Assembly (NCBI GenBank): GCA_036320915.1
Contig: JAXBDG010000012.1
Coordinates: 1,910,501 to 1,974,500 of the forward strand
DNA from: Linnemannia elongata
Lineage: Eukaryota > Mortierellomycota > Mortierellomycetes > Mortierellales > Mortierellaceae
Length of the DNA: 64,000 nt
Reading direction: 5' to 3'
In this document: in pieces, positions 33,172-42,667 of the stretch
Numbering within the stretch: position 1 is the stretch's first letter
Layout: every line of letters begins with the position of its first letter
The notes under the pieces: generated by a model
The model's database searches: none
What the model was told of the DNA's origin: nothing
What the model saw: only the letters and a program-made list of their open reading frames with translations
Translations under genes and position numbers: made by a program

Positions 33172-33573
33172 ACGTAGTAGTGAGTAACCAACGTCAACAG
33201 TCTGAATAAATCCAACAATAAACAACACTCATATTTTGAAGATGATTTTAAAAATGACAAATCCAACATACACACCTTTCCTCGAATGAATCCTTGCAAT
33301 ATCTGTCTGTCTGTGTGTCTGTGCATCCGTGAACCCACATGCTGTGTTGCAGGTTCTACTATTTTTCTTCGTCTAAATTTTCTTCTCTCCTAATATTGTC
33401 TTTATTTTCGTTCTTTCTCTTGGAAAAGGATGAAAATATAAAGGGCGGGCAGATATTCTCTTGGAGTAGGATGAAAAGAGAAAAACTAACAGATAGATAC
33501 CTCGGTCCTAATCATAATGACAAAGAGCTTATGAGAAACGAAAAGGGTTTATTTTATGGTGATGAAAGAGCAG
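33172..33573. other. Intergenic, no supported gene
   Basis: Separates the plus-strand STAND gene and the minus-strand secreted gene (convergent). A TGTC-rich stretch at about 33301-33325. No gene seen. Confidence 0.5.
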
Positions 33574-34302
33574 TTAAAGGAAGTGAATAGAAAAGGTATC
33601 TATTTTTGCGTGTGTGTGATAGAGTGAGAGTAGAGAAGTAGAAGAGAAACAGAAAGGTCTACAACGACTGCAGATACAAGGGAAAGGAAGAATAAAAAAA
33701 ACGTAAACGAAATCAATTTCCCTAAGATGATGCCTCCTTCTTGCTGTTTGTATTCTTGCCCCGGGAGAGATGTTCTTGGAAGTCGAAGAAGAAACCTTTT
33801 GATGTCTCTTCTCGTGCTTGTTGCCCCCCTTCCCAGCAACCTTCTTCGTAGCCTTCTTGACAGCCTTCTTGCCAGCCTTCTTGCCAGCCTTTTCCATCTC
33901 CATCTTGGTGACTTCAGGTCCAACCATGGGCTCTTGGAGGATATGCAGATTCGCAGGCGCTGCAACAATCTCGTCAGAACGGAAGGAATTGAACTCCGTC
34001 GCTCGATGTTCGATATCGAGACGGGATGTATATCCCCATCGACGCTTCGCCAGCCTCGGCAACCCCGAGCGCGACGAAGTGACGACTTTGTTGTTCTTAT
34101 GATTGCTGTTGCTCTTGTGATGGTGGTGGTGGCCGTTGGTGGTGCGGTGTCGACGAGATGATTGGCGCTTGTCATGGCGAGCGACGAGACCTTGTGCGAC
34201 CTTCATAGACTCGAACCATTCTTCAGGGGCAATGATTTCTTGGGCCAGTACTGTTGCAGCGAAGAGGGTGACTAGACTGAAGGAGAGGCTTGCTAGAAGC
34301 AT
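33574..34302 (-). CDS. Secreted Lys/Ala-rich protein with His runs
   Basis: The ATG at 34302 begins a classic signal peptide (LLASLSFSLVTLFAATVLAQ, residues 2-21). The mature part has EEWFESMKVAQGLVARHDKR, a His/Ser/Asn-rich stretch with five His in a row, a moderately ordered middle (RLDIEHRATEFNSFRSDEIV) and a Lys repeat region with AGKKAGKKAVKKATKK periodicity. The dibasic KR after the first 35 mature residues could be a Kex2 site. The last 50 or so residues are hydrophobic and Cys-containing and may be a wrong tail caused by an indel near 33720. The frame also runs upstream of this ATG, but that part is low-complexity leader. No known family. Could bind nucleic acid or chitin; this is speculative. 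Confidence 0.6.
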   Translation of the reverse strand: MLLASLSFSLVTLFAATVLAQEIIAPEEWFESMKVAQGLVARHDKRQSSRRHRTTNGHHHHHKSNSNHKNNKVVTSSRSGLPRLAKRRWGYTSRLDIEHRATEFNSFRSDEIVAAPANLHILQEPMVGPEVTKMEMEKAGKKAGKKAVKKATKKVAGKGGNKHEKRHQKVSSSTSKNISPGARIQTARRRHHLREIDFVYVFFILPFPCICSRCRPFCFSSTSLLSLYHTHAKIDTFSIHFL

Positions 34303-34469
34303 TTTTTGAGGTTGTATGTGTGTGAGAGAGTTGAAGAGAGCAGGAAGGCAAAGGGAAAGAGTGCGGAAGAGGGTGAGGAAAGAGTAGGTTGAGGGAAAGA
34401 GCGAATAGGGAATGAATAAAAGAAGAGGACGGATGATTAGAAACAAAGTGGTACAAGTGAGGTGTGAGT

Positions 34470-34549
34470 AAGTGTATCTCTCTTCTCTCTTCTCTCTATC
34501 TCTCTTCTCTTCTCTTCTCTTCTCTTCTCTTCTCTCTTCTCTTCTCTTC
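34470..34549. repeat. (CTCTT)n microsatellite
   Basis: About 80 bp of TCTCTTCTCTTCTC repeats in the promoter of the secreted Lys-rich gene (its sense strand is GA-rich). The first Helitron begins at its right edge. Confidence 0.85.
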
Positions 34550-34928
34550 TCTCTACTAAAACAAATTCGTTGCGCGCAGTCACTTAGAGCGTCAAGTGAC
34601 TTAGAAGGTCGCCTGACTTCTAAATCACTTGACTTCACTCATTTTCGCTGGCTCTCTACCTTATCGCGTTTCAGTAAGCACTGCTTCACTGCTTCTGGGA
34701 TACAGGGACATTTTTGTTTGCTTTTCTTTGTTCTATTGCAGTGTGTTTTCTTTACTTTACACACAGTATCGATCAATCTCTCTAATAAAACAATCAAGGA
34801 CAAAGCAAAAAGAACAAAAGTAGCAAACATTAATCATCACAGTACCAGAGATGTCGCACTAGCACACGCTATGACAGCAAGGTACCAAGCTGACTATTGA
34901 ATATCACCACCCAAAAAATCACCACCAG

Positions 34929-34962
<34 letters not shown>

Positions 34963-35439
34963 GTGATGGCCCAACGCTCAGAACATTAAAGCAGAGGAGA
35001 TGGTAAGGAAGCGGGTACAGGGAAGCGGGTACAGTGATACAGAGGGCAAAAAAAGAACAAAATGAGAGAAAAAAAAGAAAGAAGAGGGATAAGAGTAGTG
35101 TTTTCTGATCGAATATTCGACCCCGTTAGAGTCCACTGGAAAAGTCGAGTGCAATAATTATTTGAATTGAATGTTGGGTCTCGCACGGACTCAAATATTC
35201 GATGAGAAAGACTGCCAGGAGCTAAAGTAAAAAAGGAAAGGCCACATTTCCCACCGACACACAAGGTGTCAGGTGTTTAGCCACGCAGATCGCGACTGCA
35301 ATCTTAGAGCCCCTTCCTCATTTTCAGGCTATCCATTCAAAATACTGATACTGGGGCGAAACGGTGCCTTTAATGCTTCACCGTCTCCCTCCCCGTCTCC
35401 TTCTCCCTCCGCGAGCGGACGCTGCGGGCACTAAGCTAG
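34550..35439 (+). mobile_element. Non-autonomous Helitron A (890 bp)
   Basis: The 5' terminus TCTCTACTAAAAC matches the Helitron start consensus TCTMTAYTA. The 3' end is a hairpin at 35409-35427 (CCGCGAGCGGACGCTGCGG) followed after 8 bp by CTAG (35436-35439) and then T, as in the Helitron CTRR|T rule. No target duplication. It contains an A-run (34930-34960) and no transposase. Its sequence is shared along most of its length with copy B. Confidence 0.8.
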
Positions 35440-35444
35440 TCTTC

Positions 35445-36441
35445 TCTCTATTAAAACAAAATCGTTGCGCGCAGTCACTTAGAGCGTCAAGTGACTTAGT
35501 TCGCTGTCACAATTTCGATAAATCACTTGACCTCATTTGACACTTGACCTTTGGATAAATCACCTGGCCTGGCAACAAGAAGAGGAGGAGGGTTGGTTGA
35601 CAGCCTGGAAGTGGATAGGCTGTTTTTTGCACTTTGATCGTTCGTTGGCTCGAGTGCACTCTCTACCTTCTCGCGTTTCAGTGCTTCATTGTTTCAGGGA
35701 TACAGGGACATTTTTGTTTGCTTTTCTTTGTTCTATTGTAGTGTGTTTTCTTTACTTTGCACACAGTATCGATCAATCTCTCTAATAAAACAAAATCTGA
35801 ACAAAGAAAAAGAACAAAAGTAACAAATATTATTCATCACCGTACCAGAGATGTCGCACTACTACACGCTATGACAGCAAGGTACCAAGCTGACTATTGA
35901 ATATTGCCACCCAAAAATTCACCACCAGAAAAAAAAAAAAAAAAAAAAAAAAAGCTGTGTGATGGCCCAACGCTCAGAACATTAAAGCAGAGGAGAAGGA
36001 GATGGTAAGGAAGCGGGTACAGGGAAGCGGGTACAGTGATACAGAGGGCAAAAAAAGAACAAAATGAGAGAAAAAAAAGAAAGAAGAGGGATAAGAGTAG
36101 TGTTTTCTGATCGAATATTCGACCCCGTTAGAGTCCACTGGAAAAGTCGAGTGCAATAATTATTTGAATTGAATGTTGGGTCTCGCACGGACTCAAATAT
36201 TCGATGAGAAAGACTGCCAGGAGCTAAAGTAAAAAAGGAAAGGCCACATTTCCCACCGACACACAAGGTGTCAGGTGTTCAGCCACGCAGATCGCGACTG
36301 CAATCTTAGAGCCCCTTCCTCATTTTCAGGCTATCCATTCAAAATACTGATACTGGGGCGAAACGGTGCCTTTAATGCTTCGCCGTCTCCCTCCCCGTCT
36401 CCTTCTCCCTCCGCCAGCGGACGCTGCGGGCACTAAGCTAG
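35445..36441 (+). mobile_element. Non-autonomous Helitron B (997 bp)
   Basis: 5' TCTCTATTAAAAC, 3' hairpin at 36411-36429 and CTAG at 36438-36441 followed by T. Nearly identical to A from the GTTGCGCGCAGTCACTTAG block onward, but with an additional stretch near its 5' side (about 35503-35660). A minus-strand open frame of about 92-94 codons (34986-35264 in A, 35982-36266 in B) is kept in both but has no known domain. Confidence 0.8.
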
Positions 36442-38300
36442 TCAACTAATACAAAATCCGTGCGTCTATCCATCTATCCATCACCTGATATAGGTCACAG
36501 TCACTTAGTGAATCATGTGATATAGTTAGCAGTCACAGTCAAAAATCGTTCCTAAATCACATGATAGTGATATGTCTGTCGAGTGTGCTGTGTGTGTGTG
36601 ACCGACGAACGCCACTAAATTTCCAAACTCCCCTTGGTGTTAACTAAGCAAAGGTGCATGTCCCGTAGAAAGCAAAGCGACCAAGCAAAGCGCTAACTAA
36701 GAGTGCGTGTACTCTAGAATCTTCCAGCAACATTATTTCCTCCTCTAACGACTTTAAAACGTCTCGCGGCTAGGATTTTTCTTAGATTTTTTTGCTTTTT
36801 TTTTTTTTTTTTTTTTTTACCCTGTATCCTCAACTACAACCTTATATCTGCCACAACTTCAATTTTCATATTCATATCTCACCAGTCAGCATGCTTTCCA
36901 CTCGCTGTGTTCCACTTAACTCCACCTCAAGTGTTAATACTTCTTCAACTGTAGCCATTACAGGATACAGACGAGTTAAAGCCACGAACTCAGCAAGGTC
37001 GCTGCCCACCAAGTCCGTTAGGTTTTCTCCTCTTACCCTCACCAGGCGTGCGGCCGCTTCAAAACATACTGTTACCATTCCCTCCTCTCCTTCCTCGCCT
37101 CCTATCAATAGAGCTATCACCACACCCAATGCAATCGCTTCTTCGTCCTCCTCCTCCTCCTCTATTAGCAGGTGCATCAGGTGCCGTGGAAACGGTCACC
37201 AAAGGGCAACGAGTCGACGCTGCCCATCAATGAACATTAAAAATCCAAGAAAGGGCCACCGTGAAATAAATTTTGAAAGGAAAGAGCCAAGGGTATCAAT
37301 GCAAAAAAAATTCAAAAAATGAAAAGGGGACCTATATTAGATAAACAAAGAGGCGTTTCCTTATTTTCTCTCTCTTTCTCTCTTCGCTCTCTTCTCCCTC
37401 CCTTTTTTGGGCGGTAGCTGTATATTTATTTGTTTGTGATGAGACTTAGACATGACGGCGGCGATGGTAGCTACATCGATAAAGTAATCCCATGTCGCTC
37501 GCGTTTTTGCCATTTCTTTTCTATTTTTTCTTTCTTCATTAAGCTCCAACCCTCAAAAATTAATCTTTTACCTGCCTCTGCTACACTCATTTTAATCATA
37601 CCCACTTAAGCTGTCACCAACATGCCCTCCTACTCGCCGTCTCCCTCTTATATTCACCTACACCGCCGCCGTTGCAATGAACAATAGATTTGTTAGATGA
37701 ATCTCAACGGGAAGGGAAAGGCAAATTTGAGACCTAGATACAAACACACATGTGCAGCACTCATCCTTTCCACACAAGAAGCAGGGGGCGTAGGGTGATG
37801 ACATATCGACGATTGCGACAAGCAGGCATGAAAAAGGTAAACGGTATGAATATGAACAAAGGAAGATGAAAAAAAGTGACAGTGAAAGTAGCAGAGAAAG
37901 AATACCCATGGGGCAAAGGAACTCAGCTTTCCATGTTGACACCCAGGGAACCCGCAAATAAAGTTATTGTGGGAACTTCTGCTCAGTTGACATGTCGACC
38001 AAGTGAAAGACTCAGAACCCAAACGACAACTACGCCTGTCATTCGTATGTGTACAGCACTGTAGCACCAGGAAGGACGAGTGAAGATTGAAGGGTGAAGA
38101 GTCCAATTTATTACACCGTAGAGGCGGTGACTTGGCGTGCTTCAAGACATAATAAAAAAAACGAAATTGGGGAGTCGTAAAGTCTTTGAAAGTAATGGGA
38201 TGGGAAAAAATGGTGATTGGACGCGGCGAAGCCGTGGTCGATCGCCGTGCAAAAAAAAAGAAAAATGAAACCGCGAGCGAAGCCGCGGGCACCATTCTAG
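36442..38300 (+). mobile_element. Non-autonomous Helitron C (about 1.86 kb)
   Basis: Begins TCAACTAATACAAAATCC directly after the CTAG of B. It ends with a perfect 5-bp-stem hairpin CCGCG...CGCGG at 38271-38288, then 8 bp, then CTAG (38297-38300) and T. It shares CAGTCACTTAG near the 5' end with A and B but is otherwise different. It carries an open frame for a zinc-knuckle-like protein (36891-37322). The 5' end is less close to consensus than those of A and B. Confidence 0.65.
36891..37322 (+). CDS. Small basic Ser/Thr-rich protein with zinc-knuckle-like motif, carried in Helitron C
   Basis: The ATG at 36891 (MLSTRCVPLN) gives 143 residues, Ser/Thr/Arg-rich, very basic at the C-terminus (ends MQKKFKK). 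Near residue 95 is CIRCRGNGHQRATSRRC, a C-x2-C-x4-H-x7-C arrangement close to the CxxCGxxGHxRxxSxxCP knuckles of fungal transposon proteins. Being inside a Helitron it may be a captured gene fragment or an accessory protein. No introns are evident. Whether it is translated is unknown. Confidence 0.5.
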   Translation: MLSTRCVPLNSTSSVNTSSTVAITGYRRVKATNSARSLPTKSVRFSPLTLTRRAAASKHTVTIPSSPSSPPINRAITTPNAIASSSSSSSSISRCIRCRGNGHQRATSRRCPSMNIKNPRKGHREINFERKEPRVSMQKKFKK

Positions 38301-39314
38301 TCTTCTCAACAGGTATTGTACCTGTGACTGTGATGAAAGATTTTTACTTCTTGTTGCTCAATTGGTCAAAAGGTCAAGATATTGGTACCTCCTCTCAACC
38401 AGTATATCCCACTGCACACACCTTCGTTTCTTCCAGACCTTCTATGATGAAGATACTATATAGGAATGAAATTCCCCGTACTCGGAATCTGAAGGACTGG
38501 GTCGAGACTATCTTGTTTCCTCATTTGCAAGGCGAAATGTGACTGCGAACAACGATTTTGTTCCATGGAGAAGAGAAAGGAGGAGAGGGAAGAGATAGAG
38601 AAATAGCAATCCATATGGCGCTGGTCCCCAAGCTGCCTGGAGCCAAGGGTAAAAGTACATCATCCGACTTGGTTTTGTCTGTTGGTTACTCTGCTGGCCG
38701 CACACGCGGATGACCGTTGCCCTGACCCGTCCGCCAATCTGCCAACTGCGAATAGGCTTTTGTTACAGAGCCTCCATGACAATAGGAGGCTGCCGATAAA
38801 GGATAGGCTGGCGAGAAGTCTCTCCATTCGCATCCAACTTACCTTCTTTCGTCCCGGTCCAGGGGGGTTGGATAGCAATAGTTACCCGAAACTAGGCGTA
38901 TCACCTGGAAGGATGTCAAAAATGGTGTGTATGTCGTTAAGCGGATGGAGAAAGTTCTATGTGTACTTTTTTTTGCGTGGCATGGAGCCAAAGTACTGAA
39001 AAATCACCTTTTACCATTTTCAGTACATGGTGGTACTGAAAATCATGCGAAAATAAAAAAACAGTGCACATACTGGCACCAAAAAGAATTTTACAAAAAA
39101 TAAAGAGCAAATTCTTTTTTTGGCACCTGCAACAAAAAAAAAAGGAATATGTTGCATTGACAAAGGAGGAGACTGTCTCCTATTATTTTGTTCCCCCTTC
39201 TTGTTATTTTACCCGGTACTGGCACCTGCCCAACAACTGAGTACATCATCGCGGTCGATCTAGGATATATCTAACGCGTTGAAACATCAAGGGGTCATTG
39301 TCTGGGAGTTGACC
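38301..39314. other. Intergenic, no confident gene
   Basis: An open frame running out of Helitron C to 38542 ends with a non-repetitive stretch (KDFYFLLLNWSKGQDIG), but no domain is recognised. A TACTGAAAA...TTTTCAGTA inverted repeat lies at about 38993-39027, and a second TACTGAAAA at 39034. Confidence 0.45.
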
Positions 39315-39438
39315 TGCGGGTTACAAAGTCGGGCTCTCAGTGTTGTTTAATCAAACACCCAATTGCATAAAAAATTAACAATATCACCTGCAGTAAAGAT
39401 TCATGGGGTCTTCGTGTCTAGCTGTTTTGTAACCCGCA
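39315..39438. repeat. Small inverted-repeat (MITE-like) segment
   Basis: TGCGGGTTACAAA at 39315-39327 is perfectly inverted at 39426-39438, enclosing 98 bp. No target duplication is evident, so it may be a solitary inverted repeat rather than a transposon. Confidence 0.5.
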
Positions 39439-40197
39439 CCATCACGGTCAGTTCAATTTCAATGAGTAAATAAAGTTCGAATTGATTAGTCAGTAGGGAT
39501 GGGCAGCGCGCTGCACCTTGTTTCGACTTTTGCCTATACTACACTTGAAATACATGTAATCCAGGAAAGTGAAGGGGGAGGACGTGATCGGCGCTCGGAG
39601 CAAATAACCGTTGCCCGGAGGAAAAGATCGTTGCCCAGTGGGGAGGAAGCGATCGGTGCCCAAAGCGCGAACGAAAATCGTTTCGGGGAAGACCACGTAC
39701 CGTTCTGAGGTTAATTGACCCTAACGGTGATAAGTACAAGCCTAGAATGACGAGGTAAAGTCTATGAAAGATGAATTACACCCATACTCCTAGTGGACCA
39801 GAGACCGAGGATGTGCCCACCCACTTCCTCCTTTTTATTTTAGCTCACGTAGAGAGTAGAAGGGATCCAGGTCCAATGGTTCCTTCCATTTTATTAGATT
39901 TTTATGTTTGTTTTTCTCGATCATAAAATAAGAATGTTCCTTCTCACAGCACCGGTCTCTGGTAGTCACAACAGAGAATACCATAAATGATCGCCATCTT
40001 CATTTGGTTCTCCGCTTCTTCTCCTCATTTCTCTCGCTGGTTTTTCTATTTTTCTTCCTCTTCTTCTTCTCAAGATTGCCTTTTCGCCATCCCTTCTACC
40101 ATTGATTACGCTTATTACCATCGCCATCGCCATTTTTATTTTTTTCCTTTTTTTTTTTTCAAACAACAAATAACATTACCATCATCATCACCACGAA
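39439..40197. other. Intergenic and promoter of the secreted DUF4142-like gene
   Basis: Contains loosely repeated CGTTGCCC/CGGTGCCC units at 39585-39665 and a CT/TTT-rich leader from about 39980 to the start at 40198. No gene seen. Confidence 0.5.
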
Positions 40198-42037
40198 ATG
40201 GTTAAAGTCGCCTCTCCCCTCATCCCTTCTTTGATAACTCTCCTCGCCTTTACCAAGGATGTATTCGCACAAAAAAATACTGGGAACTGCATCCTTCAGC
40301 TGTCAACAAATCCTCTTACAGCTGAAGGTCTTGCAACTCCGTTCATCCTTGTAAAGGGCAACTGCGACCAAACCAACCCAAATCATCGGGTCTTTGTTGA
40401 AGCGACTATCTTCGACCCTAACACCAAGACCTTCAGTGTATACCATCCTCTTGTGATCAATGAAGGTAATACATTTAAGCTGCAACGTATGAATGGTGTG
40501 ATACAATGATGTCCACACTCGAAGCGCGACACATACTCAAAATTTTATGTATTCAAGGATAAGGAATACGCGTTTCTGCCCCTTGTCTCATGGCTCAGCG
40601 GTAGTTTTTTTTTTTTTGGTTTTTTTTAAAGACATGGAGAAAAAGCATGAATATTTATTCCGTCAATCTGTATATTCTTTGTATATGTATATATCAGGTA
40701 CACAACCCGCTATCAAGCCTGTCGTACCCAGTTTGCCTCAGAACGCCGTGGTTGCTCTATGGTTCAAAGCCAAGGCAAACTCGATCACTCTGACCGGTAG
40801 CACCCAGACCTGTGTGGATGCCTCCTGTAATGCCCACGCCTTCTTCAGAGCTGTTCAGGCTGCCGGTGAAGGTCAAGGTGCCGTCATACCACCTGTCGGT
40901 AACGATAAGATGGGTAGACCTTGCCCTAAAGCTCGCTTCTTCGGCGCTATTGCTCAAACAACTTTTCTTCAGACCAACGCGGGCCAATTCGCTCAAGCTA
41001 CTGAGGCTAATCGAAACACTCTCAAGCAGTTCTCCGAGGTCTCTAGTGGATCTGCTAATAGTCTCAAGTCCGCATTCTTTGAACGTGTAAGTTACAAAAA
41101 CAACGAATCGTCCCTTTAAAAGGTTGCCTTGTTGATATCTTTTATTAACGAGCGCCTTTCTTTTTTTGTGTGTGTTTATTGCTGTTGTTGTTTTTGTTGT
41201 TGTTGTTGATGGTGTCGTTGTGGATAGGCACTAGGTGCACTAGGTTGCACTCCATTTCAGGCTCCATCGATGATGGAGCAGGGTGTCATGCTTAACTCCA
41301 TAGCTTTGAATGAGCTTTTCCACAATCAGCCCAGCTTGAACAAGGCGAATACTTACCATCGAGGTGCTAGGAAGCGCAGAACAAGCGGCCATTTTGGAAA
41401 GCGCAGCTCACACCTCAGCGGTTCCGGACTTGATTGTCTCGCCATCGCCAACACTCCTCCCCCAGCAAGCGACGTTGACGACACTACCGTGAACACTAAG
41501 TTTGGCCCGCTGTCGGCCGTCGACCGTGAGCTGGTGCGCAAAGTACGCCTGGCTACCCTCTGGGAGTTGCCGATGGCTCGAGAGGCGAGGGAGAGAGCAG
41601 AGCTCGGCAAAGTAAAGCGGATCAGTGCTACGATCGAAGCACAGCACGTCTTCCTGGACGCAGCGGTGGATGGCGTCGTGCAACAGATGGCGATCGATAT
41701 GCCAACGGAGCCAAACACACTGCAGAAATGCTTTATAGCCGACATCCAGGCTCAGTCGGGCATCGACTACGACACGACCTTCGTAAAGTGGCTGCGTTTT
41801 GCCCACGGCCAAGTCTTCGAAGCCATCGCAACGGTCCGTGGCACCAGCCAGAACACCGTGATACGCTCATTCGCCGAGACCGCTAACATGTTCGTGCTTG
41901 GGCACATGCAGTTGCTGGAAAGCACTAGCCTCACCCAGAACTCATCATTCCCGGCCCCACCTCCCGTCAAGAAGCCCTCCAGGCCTACCGGACCGCCAGC
42001 CCAACCATCAAATGACACGATGGTTCCTCCGGCGTAG
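40198..42037 (+). CDS. Secreted protein with DUF4142-like helical domain, 488 residues
   Basis: Exons 40198-40465, 40698-41086 and 41228-42037, all with good GT-AG sites (GAAG|GTAATA...ATCAG|GT; CGT|GTAAGT...ATAG|GCA) and continuous phase. A signal peptide (residues 1-25, ending DVFAQ) is followed by a compact domain (residues 26-210) with paired Cys, then a Ser/Arg-rich linker. The C-terminal helical region (VRLATLWELPMAREA, VDGVVQQMAIDMPTE, FVKWLRFAHGQVFEAIATVR, FAETANMFVLGHMQLLEST) resembles the DUF4142 helical-bundle family. The tail is Pro-rich. Function unknown; expected extracellular or cell-wall associated. The DUF assignment is from memory of the pattern. Confidence 0.75.
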
Positions 42038-42667
42038 TGGCCATCTCGGCGGCGGCGGTCCCTAAGGGGCGGGGGACCTTGGCCTGGCAAGGGAAGCAAG
42101 GGTATTGGCGCTAGAGGCAAGGATAATACTAGAGGATTCACTCCCCTTTTCTTTTTACATGACCAAGTGGTCAAGCTATATTCTTGTTCCTGTTAATGCA
42201 AATAAATGCTGTCCAGGTAACAATATAATAAAAATCAACTTCTTTACTCGTCACTTCACTCACTTAAAACAACACAACTGGCCGTGATCACAAGTGCAGC
42301 GTCATATAAACCTTGTTGAACCTGCCCTTTTTTTTTTCTTGTTGACTCCGTGTGAATGGCTAATGAGTTATAGGGGTTGAGGAGGTAGTTTCAGTTTTAT
42401 TGTCCAGGCGTTCGATAAACTTGTCTTGTCATTTCGTACCGCAACTAGTGTTTCTTAACGAATATTAAATAAATGAATCGAAGTAGAGGCTAATCCGAAT
42501 TCGATCCACTACTGTAACTTTTTTATTGCCTGGAGTGGCCGTGTGCGGCGAGTGTGTGTGAGAGAGAGATGCTGAATGGATGTGTCGATGCTGAGTGTGC
42601 AAAGGGGTATATGGTCTGCCAGTGTGCAGCGCCGTTACTCGCCCGAGTAGCTGTAAATTAGCGCAAT
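42038..42667. other. Convergent intergenic region
   Basis: 3' flanks of the DUF4142-like (plus) and Arb2-like (minus) genes. Contains AATAAA-like sequence near 42201 and no gene. Confidence 0.5.

Noticed and set aside
34986..35264. Minus-strand frame of 92 codons, repeated at 35982-36266
   Set aside because: Kept in both only because the Helitron copies are nearly identical; no domain, so not called as a gene.
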